NCBI RefSeq assembly: GCF_017876595.1
Contig: NZ_JAGIOG010000001.1
Location: 1,860,001 to 1,924,000, forward strand
Source: Aeromicrobium fastidiosum
GTDB taxonomy: Bacteria; Actinomycetota; Actinomycetes; Propionibacteriales; Nocardioidaceae
Length of the DNA: 64,000 nt
Direction: 5' to 3'
The notes beneath the pieces are model-generated. The model was not told where the DNA came from, did not search any database, and saw nothing but the letters and a program-made list of their open reading frames with translations. Below, one piece after another: positions 9,991 to 18,672 of the stretch; within the stretch, counting starts at the first letter, position 1; each line of letters begins with the position of its first letter. The translations under genes were made by a program, and so were the position numbers.

Positions 9991-10608
9991 ATGAGCGGGC
10001 AGCAGCGCCGCGGAGGCGGAGGCGGACGGGGCCGTGACAACGGTCGCGGAGCCGAGAAGTCGCAGTACATCGAGAAGGTCGTCACGATCAACCGTGTCGC
10101 CAAGGTCGTCAAGGGTGGTCGTCGCTTCAGCTTCACCGCCCTCGTGATCGTCGGCGACGGCGACGGTCAGGTCGGCATCGGCTACGGCAAGGCCAAGGAA
10201 GTTCCCACCGCGATCGCCAAGGGCGTCGAAGAGGCCAAGAAGTCCTTCTTCCGCGTCCCGCGCATCCAGGGCACCATCCCGCACCCGGTGCAGGGCGAGA
10301 AGGCGGCTGGCGTCGTCTTCCTGCGTCCCGCATCGCCCGGTACCGGCGTCATCGCCGGTGGCCCGGTGCGCGCCGTGCTCGAGGCTGCAGGCGTCCACGA
10401 CGTCCTGAGCAAGTCGCTGGGCTCGTCCAACGCGATCAACATCGTCCACGCGACTGTGGCGGCCCTGCGCCTGCTCGAGTCGCCCGAGGACGTCGCATCG
10501 CGTCGTGGCCTGACGGTCGAGCAGGTCGCCCCGGCGGCCCTGCTGCGTGCCGGCAAGGAAGGCATCGCCGAGGCCAAGGCCAAGGCTGACGCCGGAGCGG
10601 GTGTCTGA
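9991..10608 (+). CDS. rpsE: 30S ribosomal protein S5
   Basis: 205 residues. A Gly/Arg-rich head ([17 protein letters not shown]) precedes the double-stranded RNA-binding domain ([19 protein letters not shown]). The loop linked to spectinomycin sensitivity is [10 protein letters not shown], without visible alteration. S5 acts in decoding fidelity and mRNA unwinding. The stop overlaps the rpmD start by one base. Confidence 0.96.
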   Translation: MSGQQRRGGGGGRGRDNGRGAEKSQYIEKVVTINRVAKVVKGGRRFSFTALVIVGDGDGQVGIGYGKAKEVPTAIAKGVEEAKKSFFRVPRIQGTIPHPVQGEKAAGVVFLRPASPGTGVIAGGPVRAVLEAAGVHDVLSKSLGSSNAINIVHATVAALRLLESPEDVASRRGLTVEQVAPAALLRAGKEGIAEAKAKADAGAGV

Positions 10609-10790
10609 TGGCCAAGCTCCAGGTGACCCAGACCAAGTCCGGTATCGGACGCAAGCAGAACCAGCGCGACACGCTGCGCTCGCTCGGTCTCAAGAAGATC
10701 GGCGACGTGGTCGTCGTTGAGGATCGTCCCGAGCTCCGCGGCATGGCTGAGGCCATCCCGCACCTCGTGGACGTCAAGGAGGTGGACTGA
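10608..10790 (+). CDS. rpmD: 50S ribosomal protein L30
   Basis: 60 residues, the bacterial short form, with [20 protein letters not shown] as signature. The ATG shares a base with the rpsE stop, indicating coupling. L30 binds the central part of 23S rRNA. rplO starts two bases after its stop. Confidence 0.96.
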   Translation: MAKLQVTQTKSGIGRKQNQRDTLRSLGLKKIGDVVVVEDRPELRGMAEAIPHLVDVKEVD

Positions 10791-10792
10791 TC

Positions 10793-11233
10793 ATGGCGCT
10801 CAAGCTGCATCACCTGCGCCCCGCTCCGGGAGCCAAGACCGCCAAGACCCGTGTGGGTCGCGGTGAGGGCTCCAAGGGCAAGACGGCCGGACGCGGAACC
10901 AAGGGCACCAAGGCCCGCTACCAGGTTCCTGCCGGCTTCGAGGGTGGACAGGTTCCCATCCACATGCGACTGCCGAAGCTGAAGGGGTTCAAGAACCCGT
11001 TCCGCGAGGAGTACCAGGTCGTCAACCTCGACCGCATCGGGGAGCTCTACCCCGATGGCGGCGACATCGACATCGCCTCGCTGGTGGCCAACGGAGCGGT
11101 CCGCAAGGGCCGTCCCGTCAAGGTCCTCGGCCAGGGCGACATCACGGTCAAGGTCCAGGTCACGGCGAACAAGTTCTCCGCCTCGGCCAAGAGCAAGATC
11201 GAAGCAGCCGGCGGTTCGACCACCGTCGTGTGA
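10793..11233 (+). CDS. rplO: 50S ribosomal protein L15
   Basis: 146 residues with the glycine-rich early region [20 protein letters not shown] and the later [21 protein letters not shown]15 is a late assembly protein of the 50S. It is the last gene before a strong hairpin, so it ends the long ribosomal protein transcript, and secY beyond it is probably under separate control. Confidence 0.96.
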   Translation: MALKLHHLRPAPGAKTAKTRVGRGEGSKGKTAGRGTKGTKARYQVPAGFEGGQVPIHMRLPKLKGFKNPFREEYQVVNLDRIGELYPDGGDIDIASLVANGAVRKGRPVKVLGQGDITVKVQVTANKFSASAKSKIEAAGGSTTVV

Positions 11234-11241
11234 CCCAGATG

Positions 11242-11272
11242 CGGCGGGACCCTCCATCGGAGGGTCCCGCCG
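11242..11272 (+). terminator. strong hairpin terminator after rplO
   Basis: A perfect 14-bp GC-rich stem (11242-11255 with 11259-11272) closes a 3-base ATC loop and is followed by TTCTC. It lies nine bases after rplO and ends or attenuates the ribosomal protein transcript ahead of secY. Confidence 0.82.
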
Positions 11273-11360
11273 TTCTCGGTGGCTGTTAGAGTCACACCGC
11301 GGGCGAGAGCCCGCTTTTGTCCGTTCTACCCACGCACACATGTGCACGAGGAGGATCACG

Positions 11361-12668
11361 GTGCTCAGCGCCTTCGTCCACGCCTTCCGGACGCCTGACC
11401 TGCGGAAGAAGATCCTCTTCGTCCTGTTCGTCATCGTCCTGTTCCGACTCGGATCGACGATGCCCGCGCCGGGCATCAACGTCGGCAACGTCCGCGACGC
11501 CGTCCAGGCCGCGTCCACGGGTGAGAACAGCAGCCTGTTCGCCCTGATCAACGTCTTCTCCGGCGGTGCGCTGCTGCAGCTCACCGTCTTCGCGCTGGGC
11601 ATCATGCCCTACATCACCGCGAGCATCATCCTGCAGCTGCTCGTCGTGGTCATCCCACGGCTCGAGGCCCTCAAGAAGGAGGGCCAGGCTGGTCAGACCA
11701 AGATCACTCAGTACACCCGCTACCTGACGCTGGGTCTGGCGATCCTCCAGGCGACGGGCATCGTGGCCCTGGCCCGCAGCGGCAACCTGTTCGGTGGAGC
11801 CGAGCAGGGCCGTCCGCTGCTCTACAACCCCGACAGCATCCTGTCGTTCCTGCTGATCGTCCTGACGATGGTCGCCGGCACGGCCGTGATCATGTGGCTC
11901 GGTGAGCTGATCACCGACCGCGGCGTCGGCAACGGCATGTCGATCCTGATCTTCACGCAGGTCGTCGCCACCTTCCCGGGTGCCATGTGGCAGATCAAGC
12001 AGACCAAGGGCTGGACGACCTTCGTGGGCGTCATCATCATCGGTCTGATCATCGTCGCGGCGGTCATCTTCATCGAGCAGGCTCAGCGACGCATCCCGGT
12101 GCAGTACGCCAAGCGCATGGTCGGGCGCCGCATGTTCGGCGGCTCGTCGACGTACATCCCGCTCAAGGTCAACCAGGCCGGCATCATCCCGGTCATCTTC
12201 GCCTCGAGCCTGATGTACCTGCCGGCGCTGATGGCGCAGTTCAACTCCGGCGCGCCGTGGGCCACCTGGATCAACGACAACTTCGTCAAGGGCGACCACC
12301 CGCTCTACATGGCCACGTTCTTCCTGCTGATCGTGTTCTTCACGTACTTCTACGTGTCGATCACGTTCAACCCCGAGGAGGTCGCCGACAACATGAAGAA
12401 GTACGGCGGCTTCATCCCCGGCATCCGCGCGGGTCGCCCGACGCAGGACTACCTCGGCTACGTGCTGAGCCGCATCACGGCACCCGGTGCGCTCTACCTC
12501 GGTCTGATCGCCCTGATCCCGATGATCGCGATCGCGCTGATCGGGGCCAGCCAGAACTTCCCGTTCGGCGGCACGACCCTGCTGATCATCGTCGGCGTGG
12601 GTCTCGACACGGTCAAGCAGATCGAGAGCCAGCTGCAGCAGCGGAACTACGAAGGATTCCTCAAGTGA
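11361..12668 (+). CDS. secY: preprotein translocase subunit SecY
   Basis: 435 residues with about ten hydrophobic helices. SecY forms the protein-conducting channel with SecE and SecG. Signatures include TMPAPGINV before the plug, [18 protein letters not shown] in helix 2 and the cytoplasmic loop [20 protein letters not shown]. The GTG start follows GAGGAGGA by about five bases and gives [18 protein letters not shown], the usual actinobacterial N-terminus; an upstream in-frame start would run through the rplO terminator. adk overlaps its stop by four bases. Confidence 0.97.
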   Translation: MLSAFVHAFRTPDLRKKILFVLFVIVLFRLGSTMPAPGINVGNVRDAVQAASTGENSSLFALINVFSGGALLQLTVFALGIMPYITASIILQLLVVVIPRLEALKKEGQAGQTKITQYTRYLTLGLAILQATGIVALARSGNLFGGAEQGRPLLYNPDSILSFLLIVLTMVAGTAVIMWLGELITDRGVGNGMSILIFTQVVATFPGAMWQIKQTKGWTTFVGVIIIGLIIVAAVIFIEQAQRRIPVQYAKRMVGRRMFGGSSTYIPLKVNQAGIIPVIFASSLMYLPALMAQFNSGAPWATWINDNFVKGDHPLYMATFFLLIVFFTYFYVSITFNPEEVADNMKKYGGFIPGIRAGRPTQDYLGYVLSRITAPGALYLGLIALIPMIAIALIGASQNFPFGGTTLLIIVGVGLDTVKQIESQLQQRNYEGFLK

Positions 12669-13228
12669 GACTGCTCATCATGGGTCCGCCGGGCGCGGGC
12701 AAGGGCACGCAGGCCGTGGGCCTGGCCGAGCGCATCGGCGGCGCGCACATCTCGACCGGCGACATCTTCCGTGCCAACGTGCGCGACCAGACCGAGCTGG
12801 GGCAGACGGCGCAGCGCTACATGGACGCCGGCGAGTACGTGCCCGACGAGGTCACCAATGCGATGGTCAAGGACCGCCTGGCCCAGGACGACGCCAAGGA
12901 CGCCTTCATCCTCGACGGCTACCCGCGCACGGTCGACCAGGTCGCCAAGCTCGACACGATCCTCGCCGAGCTCGGCCAGCAGCTCGACGGCGTCATCGAG
13001 CTCGTGGTCGATCCCGAGGAGCTCATCCAGCGGCTGCTGAAGCGTGCCGAGACCAGCGGCCGTGCCGATGACACCGAGGACGTCATCCGGCACCGACAGG
13101 AGGTCTACACCGCCGAGACCGCTCCGCTGCTCGAGGTCTACGGATCACGGGGCCTGCTGATCGAGGTCGACGGCGTCGGCGAGGTCGACGAGGTCTCGCG
13201 CCGCATCGACGCTGCGCTGCCGTCGTAG
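12665..13228 (+). CDS. adk: adenylate kinase
   Basis: 187 residues. It interconverts ATP plus AMP with two ADP. The P-loop [10 protein letters not shown] is at residues 7-16, the AMP-binding region reads STGDIFR, and LDGYPRT is present. The lid is the short form without zinc cysteines, typical of actinobacteria. The GTG start overlaps the secY stop (GTGA), giving [10 protein letters not shown]. Part of the secY-adk-map operon. Confidence 0.96.
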   Translation: MRLLIMGPPGAGKGTQAVGLAERIGGAHISTGDIFRANVRDQTELGQTAQRYMDAGEYVPDEVTNAMVKDRLAQDDAKDAFILDGYPRTVDQVAKLDTILAELGQQLDGVIELVVDPEELIQRLLKRAETSGRADDTEDVIRHRQEVYTAETAPLLEVYGSRGLLIEVDGVGEVDEVSRRIDAALPS

Positions 13229-13241
13229 GCGTGCGCCGCTG

Positions 13242-14078
13242 ATGTTCGACCGCGGCATCGAGCTCAAGACCCCCGAGCAGATCACCACGATGCGCGCCGC
13301 CGGCCTGGTCGTCGGACGGACGCTCGAGCTGCTGCGCCGCGAGGTGCGGGCCGGCATGACGACGGCCGAGCTCGATGCCATGGCGCACGAGCACATCCGC
13401 TCGCAGGGTGCCACCTCCAACTTCCTGGGTTACGGGGCGCACGGTCCCGCCGGCGCGGGTGGCTTCGCGGGTGTCATCTGCACGTCGGTCAACGACGAGG
13501 TCGTCCACGGCGTTCCGGGCAGCCGGGTGCTGCGCGATGGCGACATCATCTCGATCGACTGCGGCGCGATCGTCGACGGCTGGCACGGTGACGCCGCGAT
13601 CACCGTCGCGATCGGCGGCGTGCCTCCGGAGGTCTCGGCCCTGTTGGAGGTCACCGAGGACTCCATGTGGGCCGGCATTGCCGCTGCCGCGTTGGGTGGC
13701 CGGGTCGGCGACATCAGCCATGCGATCGAGACGGCGGTCGATGCCGCCGGCGACTTCGGCATCGTCGAGGGCTACACGGGACACGGGATCGGTTCGCAGA
13801 TGCACCAGCCGCCCGACGTGCCCAACTACGGCAAGCCTCGTCGCGGGCCCAAGCTCGTCCAGGGCCTGGCGCTCGCGGTCGAGCCGATGGTGACGCTGGG
13901 TTCCGCTGCGACCCGCACGCTGGCCGACGACTGGACCGTCGTCACCAACGACGGGTCGTGGGCAGCCCACTTCGAGAACACCTTCACGCTCACCCCGACC
14001 GGAACCTGGGTGCTGACGGCGCTCGACGGTGGCCGTGAGCGACTTGCTGCGCTCGGCGTGCCCTATGGGGGACACTGA
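13242..14078 (+). CDS. map: type I methionine aminopeptidase
   Basis: 278 residues. It removes the initiator methionine from nascent proteins. The two-metal site is visible: aspartates in SIDCG and WHGDAA, histidine in GYTGHGIG, and glutamates in AVEPM and HFENTF. The substrate histidine is in YGAHGPAG. It follows adk by 13 bases. In most actinobacteria infA comes next; here about 7 kb of other genes intervene. Confidence 0.95.
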   Translation: MFDRGIELKTPEQITTMRAAGLVVGRTLELLRREVRAGMTTAELDAMAHEHIRSQGATSNFLGYGAHGPAGAGGFAGVICTSVNDEVVHGVPGSRVLRDGDIISIDCGAIVDGWHGDAAITVAIGGVPPEVSALLEVTEDSMWAGIAAAALGGRVGDISHAIETAVDAAGDFGIVEGYTGHGIGSQMHQPPDVPNYGKPRRGPKLVQGLALAVEPMVTLGSAATRTLADDWTVVTNDGSWAAHFENTFTLTPTGTWVLTALDGGRERLAALGVPYGGH

Positions 14079-14082
14079 GGCG

Positions 14083-14457
14083 ATGAGGCCCCTCGCCACC
14101 GTCGTCGTCGCAGGTCTGCTGCTCCTCGGAGCCTGCGGATCGGATGGTGCCGGAGCGACCGACAGTCCGGAGGGTGCTGTGCGTGAGCTGATGGCATCGC
14201 TCGAGGCAGGCAGCTGCCCGCGGGTGCAGGCGATCGTCGTGACCCCCGACGCGATCGACTGCGAGATGATCGGCACGCTGCGCGACGGCTATGCCGACGA
14301 CGGCGTCGATCTCGACGACGCCGATGTCAGTGCGGGAGAGGTCGTCGACGGCAGCACGACCGTGACGGTCGATCTCGGTGCGGGGGAGGCCGACCAGACG
14401 TGGCAGGTCGAACGGGTCGGCGGCTCCTGGAAGGTGCTGTTCGACTCGGAGGCGTGA
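14083..14457 (+). CDS. small putative lipoprotein of unknown function
   Basis: 124 residues from the ATG at 14083, four bases after the map stop. The N-terminus is a lipoprotein signal (ATVVVAGLLLLGACGSD, lipobox LGAC). The mature part is short and acidic, with three cysteines and a closing strand TWQVERVGGSWKVLF of the kind seen in NTF2-like/DUF4878-type folds. Expected on the outer face of the membrane. No specific function can be given. Confidence 0.7.
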   Translation: MRPLATVVVAGLLLLGACGSDGAGATDSPEGAVRELMASLEAGSCPRVQAIVVTPDAIDCEMIGTLRDGYADDGVDLDDADVSAGEVVDGSTTVTVDLGAGEADQTWQVERVGGSWKVLFDSEA

Positions 14458-14478
14458 TCCTGTGGGCCTGACCCGTGG

Positions 14479-16329
14479 TCAACGCACCGTGACGGTCTTC
14501 TGCTTGACCGACGACCCGATGCCCGACGCTCCGCTGTAGGCGAGACGGTAGGTCTGGCGACCGACCGTCTGACGCGTGAGCGAGAACTTCGCGCGTCCCT
14601 TGACGACCTTGACGGTGCGGGAGCGACCCACGCCATACGTGACGGTGATCGTCCCGCCCAGTGCGGTCTTGCGCGGGGCCGAGACCGTGACGACGAACGA
14701 CAGCTTGCCGCCGCCTGCCGGAGTGGCCGCGACGGAGATCTTGGCGGTCGTGCGGGTCTTCTTGGCCGGGTTCGTCGCGACGGTCAGCGCGGAGTAGCCG
14801 GTGGCCTTGTAGGTGACGGTCGCCGAGAGGCGGTGTCCCACGTCGCTCGATGACACCTTGCGGGTGCGACCCGTGGCACCGGAGACGGCCTTGCCGTCGC
14901 GCAGCCACTGGTAGCGCACGGAGGCTCCGGCCGGTGCGACGGTGCCGGGGTCGATCGTCAGCAGCGATCCGCGACTCGAATCGCCCGTGACAGTCGGGGC
15001 GGTCGTGACCGCGATGCGGCCCGTGCGGACCGCCGAGGTCTCGGCGGAGGTGGCCGACGCGGAGGTGTAGCCCGCTCGACGAGCGACGATCCGCACCTTG
15101 ATGGCGGCCGTGCGCTCGCGATGGGTCGGGACGAACGTCTGCTGGGTCGCTCCCGCCACGGGCTTGCCCCCGGCATACCACTGGTAGCTGAGGTCGGCCG
15201 TGGGCGACCAGGTGCCGGGGGAGGCGGTGAGGCGTGAGCCGACCTGCGGGGTGCCGGCGACGGACGGTGCGCTGCGGGCGGTCAAGGTGCCTGCCGCGAC
15301 GGCACCGGAGGCGTTGGTCGCGACGGGCGTCGCGAGGTATCCGACGCGCACGGCGGCCACCCGCGCGGTGACCGCCTTGCCGACGTCGACCGACCGGGCG
15401 ACGTAGCTCGACGCGGTGGCACCCGGGATGGCCGTGTCGCCGGAGTACCACTGGAAGGAGTGCGTGACGTCCTTGCGCGACCAGGTGCCGGTCGTCGCGG
15501 TGAGGCGAGAGCCGACCTTGGCGGTGCCGCTGAGCGTCGGACGGGTCACGACGGTCAGTGCTCCCGGGGCCACGGGCGCTGGGTTGGAGACGACGGTCAC
15601 GGGCGGCACTCCCGATCGGGTGCCGGTGACCTGGACGGTCAGTGAGCGGCCGAGCACCGAGGAGGTCGGTGTGTAGGTCTTGTCGGTGGCCCCCGCGATG
15701 GCGCTGCCGTCGACCAGCCACTGGTAGGCGTAGGCCGAGGGGACGGGGTTCCAGCTGCCCACGGACGCCTTGACGGCCGTGCCGACCTTGGGCTCGCCGA
15801 CGATGGCCGGCTTGGCTGCGTTGGCCGGGGGAGCCGGGCTGAAATGGATGATGCCGTCGGGCCAGCCTGAGCCCGACTTGGTGATGCGCCGCCAGTCGAA
15901 GGCCCCGCTCCAGTTGGACTCGGAGACCCAGATCTCGCTGTCGGAGACGACCTTCTCGATGTACGCGACGTGGTTGCCGCCCTTCTTGCCCCACCAGGCG
16001 ACGGCGCCGACGGCCGGAGTCGAGTTGGTCACCGAGGCCATCGCGGTGCCCCAGTCGCGAGCGTTGCCGACGCCGGGAGCGGGACGCTTGTTGGGCAGCC
16101 CGTTGGTCGTGATGAGGCGGTACGCGATGTAGTTGGTGCAGTTGGTGCCCGTGTACATCTTCCAGTAGCTCGTGTTCTTGGCGCTCGCGTAGCCGGAGTG
16201 CGAGTAGCCCTTGTCGCTGCAGCTGGTGTAGCCGGTGCACAGGACGGTGTAGGCCGCCTGTGCAGGCGCGGCCGGCACCAGGAGGGCGGCGAAAAATAGC
16301 ACGACGAGGGCGATCCGAGAGTGCGACAC
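14479..16329 (-). CDS. secreted CHAP-domain protein with four Ig-like repeats
   Basis: 616 residues. A signal peptide (LVVLFFAALLVPAAPAQAA) is followed by a CHAP amidase domain with the catalytic cysteine in GTNCTNYIAYR (about residue 64) and histidine in GGNHVAYIEKV (about 120). Four repeats of about 95 residues follow, each with VGSRLTA, a W and YQWL/YQWY..G..I.GAT; the last segment is an Ig-like domain ending KQKTVTVR. CHAP enzymes cut peptidoglycan peptides, so a wall hydrolase is likely. The GTG at 16327-16329 is chosen because TAGAGT (16337-16342) sits seven bases before it, indicating a leaderless message; a GTG three codons upstream overlaps that element. Confidence 0.85.
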   Translation of the reverse strand: MSHSRIALVVLFFAALLVPAAPAQAAYTVLCTGYTSCSDKGYSHSGYASAKNTSYWKMYTGTNCTNYIAYRLITTNGLPNKRPAPGVGNARDWGTAMASVTNSTPAVGAVAWWGKKGGNHVAYIEKVVSDSEIWVSESNWSGAFDWRRITKSGSGWPDGIIHFSPAPPANAAKPAIVGEPKVGTAVKASVGSWNPVPSAYAYQWLVDGSAIAGATDKTYTPTSSVLGRSLTVQVTGTRSGVPPVTVVSNPAPVAPGALTVVTRPTLSGTAKVGSRLTATTGTWSRKDVTHSFQWYSGDTAIPGATASSYVARSVDVGKAVTARVAAVRVGYLATPVATNASGAVAAGTLTARSAPSVAGTPQVGSRLTASPGTWSPTADLSYQWYAGGKPVAGATQQTFVPTHRERTAAIKVRIVARRAGYTSASATSAETSAVRTGRIAVTTAPTVTGDSSRGSLLTIDPGTVAPAGASVRYQWLRDGKAVSGATGRTRKVSSSDVGHRLSATVTYKATGYSALTVATNPAKKTRTTAKISVAATPAGGGKLSFVVTVSAPRKTALGGTITVTYGVGRSRTVKVVKGRAKFSLTRQTVGRQTYRLAYSGASGIGSSVKQKTVTVR

Positions 16330-16408
16330 GCCGGACACTCTACGTGACGTGTGGGGCGCGTGTGACTCGATCGACAGGTTGTACCGCCTGACGGGCGTCG
16401 GGCAGCGG

Positions 16409-17284
16409 TCAGCGGTGCAGCTCCATGGTGCAGCACTTGACGCTGCCGCCGGACTTCATGAACTCGCTCAGATCGACCGGCACGGGGGTGTAGCCGCGGC
16501 GGCGCACGGCCTCGGCGAGCCCCGTCGCGGCAGAGGGCAGCACCACGTGGTGCCCGTCGCTCACCGCGTTGAGGCCCAGCACGAGCGCATCGTCCTCGGA
16601 GCACAGGATCGCGTCGGGGAAGAGATCGCGCAGCGTCCGCCGACTGTGCGGGCTGAAGGCACCGGGGTAGTAGGCGATGTCGGCCGGCGTCTCGCCGTTG
16701 CCGTCGTCGAGCACCGCGATGGCGACATCGAGGTGGTAGAAGCGCGGGTCGACGAGCTCGAGCGAGACGACTGGACGGTCGAGGGCGTCGGCCGCCTCGA
16801 TGTGGGCGTCGAGGGACGTGCGGAACCCCGTGCCGGCCAGGATCATGGCACCGAGGGCCAGGAAGTCGCCCTCGCCCTCGTTGGTGCGAGTGGGCTCGGT
16901 GACCCGGTAGCCGTGGGTCGTCAGCCACGCCGCATACGCCCCGCCCTCGGCGGACCGCTCCGCGAACCGGAATCGAGCACCGTAGGCCCGCCCCCCGATG
17001 ACGAGTCCGCCATTGGCCGCGAACACCATGTCGGGCTGGCCGGGCAGTGGGTCGATGAGGTCGACGCGGTGCCCCAGGCTCAGGTAGGTGTTGCGCAGCA
17101 CCTCCCACTGCAGGCGGGCCCGCTCGACGTCGACGGGTGTGTCGAGGTCCATCCAGGGGTTGATCGCGTAGGCGATCTCGAAGTGCGACGGCGTGCACAT
17201 CAGGTAGTGCCGCGGCCGTGCCGCTCGGGGGACGTCGATGCGGGGCGAGGGGCCTGTTGCTGCCCGGGTGTCGATGACGGTCAA
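16409..17284 (-). CDS. dimethylargininase / amidinotransferase-family hydrolase
   Basis: 291 residues of the guanidino-group-modifying family. Catalytic features: AANGGLVI and EGEGDF for guanidinium binding, histidine in RFYHLDVAI, and cysteine 284 in GGSVKC near the end. Members hydrolyse methylated arginines or arginine-like substrates to citrulline, and actinobacterial genes of this type are often called ddaH. The TTG start (17282-17284) is supported by CGGAGG seven bases upstream. It is divergent from an Lrp-type regulator, which probably controls it. Confidence 0.85.
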   Translation of the reverse strand: MTVIDTRAATGPSPRIDVPRAARPRHYLMCTPSHFEIAYAINPWMDLDTPVDVERARLQWEVLRNTYLSLGHRVDLIDPLPGQPDMVFAANGGLVIGGRAYGARFRFAERSAEGGAYAAWLTTHGYRVTEPTRTNEGEGDFLALGAMILAGTGFRTSLDAHIEAADALDRPVVSLELVDPRFYHLDVAIAVLDDGNGETPADIAYYPGAFSPHSRRTLRDLFPDAILCSEDDALVLGLNAVSDGHHVVLPSAATGLAEAVRRRGYTPVPVDLSEFMKSGGSVKCCTMELHR

Positions 17285-17421
17285 GGTACGGCCTCCGGAA
17301 GGGCTCGGGCGGTGACTCCGCGCAATGGATCAACCATATGGCTGCGCGTGCTGACACAACGAATCGGAAACCGGCCGTACGCCCGCGGTTTTCTTGTGTA
17401 CTGATCGCTTGCGCGACGGAA

Positions 17422-17431
17422 TCTTGCAAGA
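17422..17431. promoter_or_regulatory. candidate operator palindrome before the Lrp gene
   Basis: TCTTGCAAGA is a perfect 10-bp palindrome ending eight bases before the lrp start, in the 155-base gap shared with the divergent dimethylargininase gene. AAGAAT (17428-17433) six bases before the ATG could be a weak -10. Binding here would allow autoregulation; this is inferred from position and symmetry. Confidence 0.4.
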
Positions 17432-17439
17432 ATGGTCAG

Positions 17440-17910
17440 ATGGACGATCTCGACCGCCGGCTCATCGACTGTCTGCTCGACGACGGCCGCGCGACGTACG
17501 CGGCGATCGGCGACCGCATCGGCCTGTCGTCGCCGGCGGTCAAGCGTCGGATGGACCGCCTGGTGGGCGACGGCGTGATCTCGGGGTTCACGGCCGTGCT
17601 CGACCCGCACCTCGTCGGATGGACGACCGAGGCCTACGTCGAGGTGCACTGCAAGGGCACGATCTCGCCCGACGAGCTGCGCGAGGCCTTCGGGCGGGTG
17701 CCGGAGGTGCACGCCGCGGCCACCGTCTCCGGCCAGGCCGACGCGATCCTGCACATCGTGGCCAAGGACGTCCGTGACCTCGAGCGCGCCCTCGAACGTG
17801 TGCGGGTCGAGACCGACAGCGTGGACCGCACCGAGACCGCGATCGTCCTGTCGCGGCTGATCGACCGGCACGGTCCCGGCGCGGCGGCCATCAGCATGTC
17901 CGAGGGGTGA
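17440..17910 (+). CDS. Lrp/AsnC family transcriptional regulator
   Basis: 156 residues. A winged HTH at residues 1-55 (MDDLDRRLIDCLLDDGRATY, then SSPAVKRRMDRL) is followed by a RAM ligand-binding domain of about 75 residues, then a short tail. These proteins form octamers and sense amino acids. Placed divergently to the dimethylargininase gene, it likely responds to arginine or a derivative. The chosen ATG is the one that begins the conserved domain; upstream in-frame codons add only unrelated residues. Confidence 0.9.
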   Translation: MDDLDRRLIDCLLDDGRATYAAIGDRIGLSSPAVKRRMDRLVGDGVISGFTAVLDPHLVGWTTEAYVEVHCKGTISPDELREAFGRVPEVHAAATVSGQADAILHIVAKDVRDLERALERVRVETDSVDRTETAIVLSRLIDRHGPGAAAISMSEG

Positions 17911-18011
17911 CGGTGCTGGGCGCTCGGGCCGGGGGGTCCGTCGAAAGGACGACTGGACGCCGTCGGGACCGCGACGCCACGATGGGGACTTCCGAGAAGG
18001 GCCGTGTGGTC

Positions 18012-18665
18012 ATGGGTGGTTCAGCAGGAGCGACACGAGTGGGCGTCGCCGCGATCGACAACCACCCGATCGTCCTGAAGGGCATCGGCGCCGCCCTCGC
18101 GGAGTCGGCCCCCGGACTCGAGCTCGTGGCCGTCGCGGGCTCCGTGCGAGAGCTGCTCGCCGGACCCGGGGCGCAGGCGGCGGTCGTGCTGCTCGACCTC
18201 GGCATGCCGCGCGAGGGATCGGTCGAGGACGACATCCACGAGCTCGTCGCCCACGGCATGGTCGTGCTGATCTTCACGTCCGAGGAACGTCCCGCCCCGG
18301 TGCGCCGAGCGATCGCCGCGGGGGCGTCCGGGCTGCTGCTCAAGATCGATCCGGTCGAGGCCATCGCCGACGCCATCCGGGGAGCGCTCGACGGTGAGCA
18401 GGTGTGCTCCGGGGCCCTGGCACACGCGCTGCTGACCGATGACGAGCTGATGGTGAAGCTGTCGCCGAGACAGATCGAGATCCTGCGGTCGATCTCCGAG
18501 GGACTGCCCTACAAGGCCGTGGCGCGGACGATGCACATCTCGGAGTCCACGGTCCGCGAGCACCTCAACAGGGCGGTCGCGACCTACCGGCAGCGTGGTC
18601 TCGACCCCGGCAACTCGCACGGTCTCGTGACGATGGCGCGGGGCGAGGGCCACCTGCCCGACTGA
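18012..18665 (+). CDS. LuxR/NarL-type response regulator
   Basis: 217 residues from the ATG at 18012; an ATG at 17982 would add ten. The receiver domain has IDNHPIVLKG in place of the usual acidic pair, the phosphoacceptor Asp62 in VLLDLGMP, and the conserved T/S in IFTSEE. The HTH is KLSPRQIEILRSISEGLPYK. It converges with the histidine kinase gene, whose stop is seven bases away, so the two probably form a two-component pair. Confidence 0.87.
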   Translation: MGGSAGATRVGVAAIDNHPIVLKGIGAALAESAPGLELVAVAGSVRELLAGPGAQAAVVLLDLGMPREGSVEDDIHELVAHGMVVLIFTSEERPAPVRRAIAAGASGLLLKIDPVEAIADAIRGALDGEQVCSGALAHALLTDDELMVKLSPRQIEILRSISEGLPYKAVARTMHISESTVREHLNRAVATYRQRGLDPGNSHGLVTMARGEGHLPD

Positions 18666-18672
18666 GGCGCGG

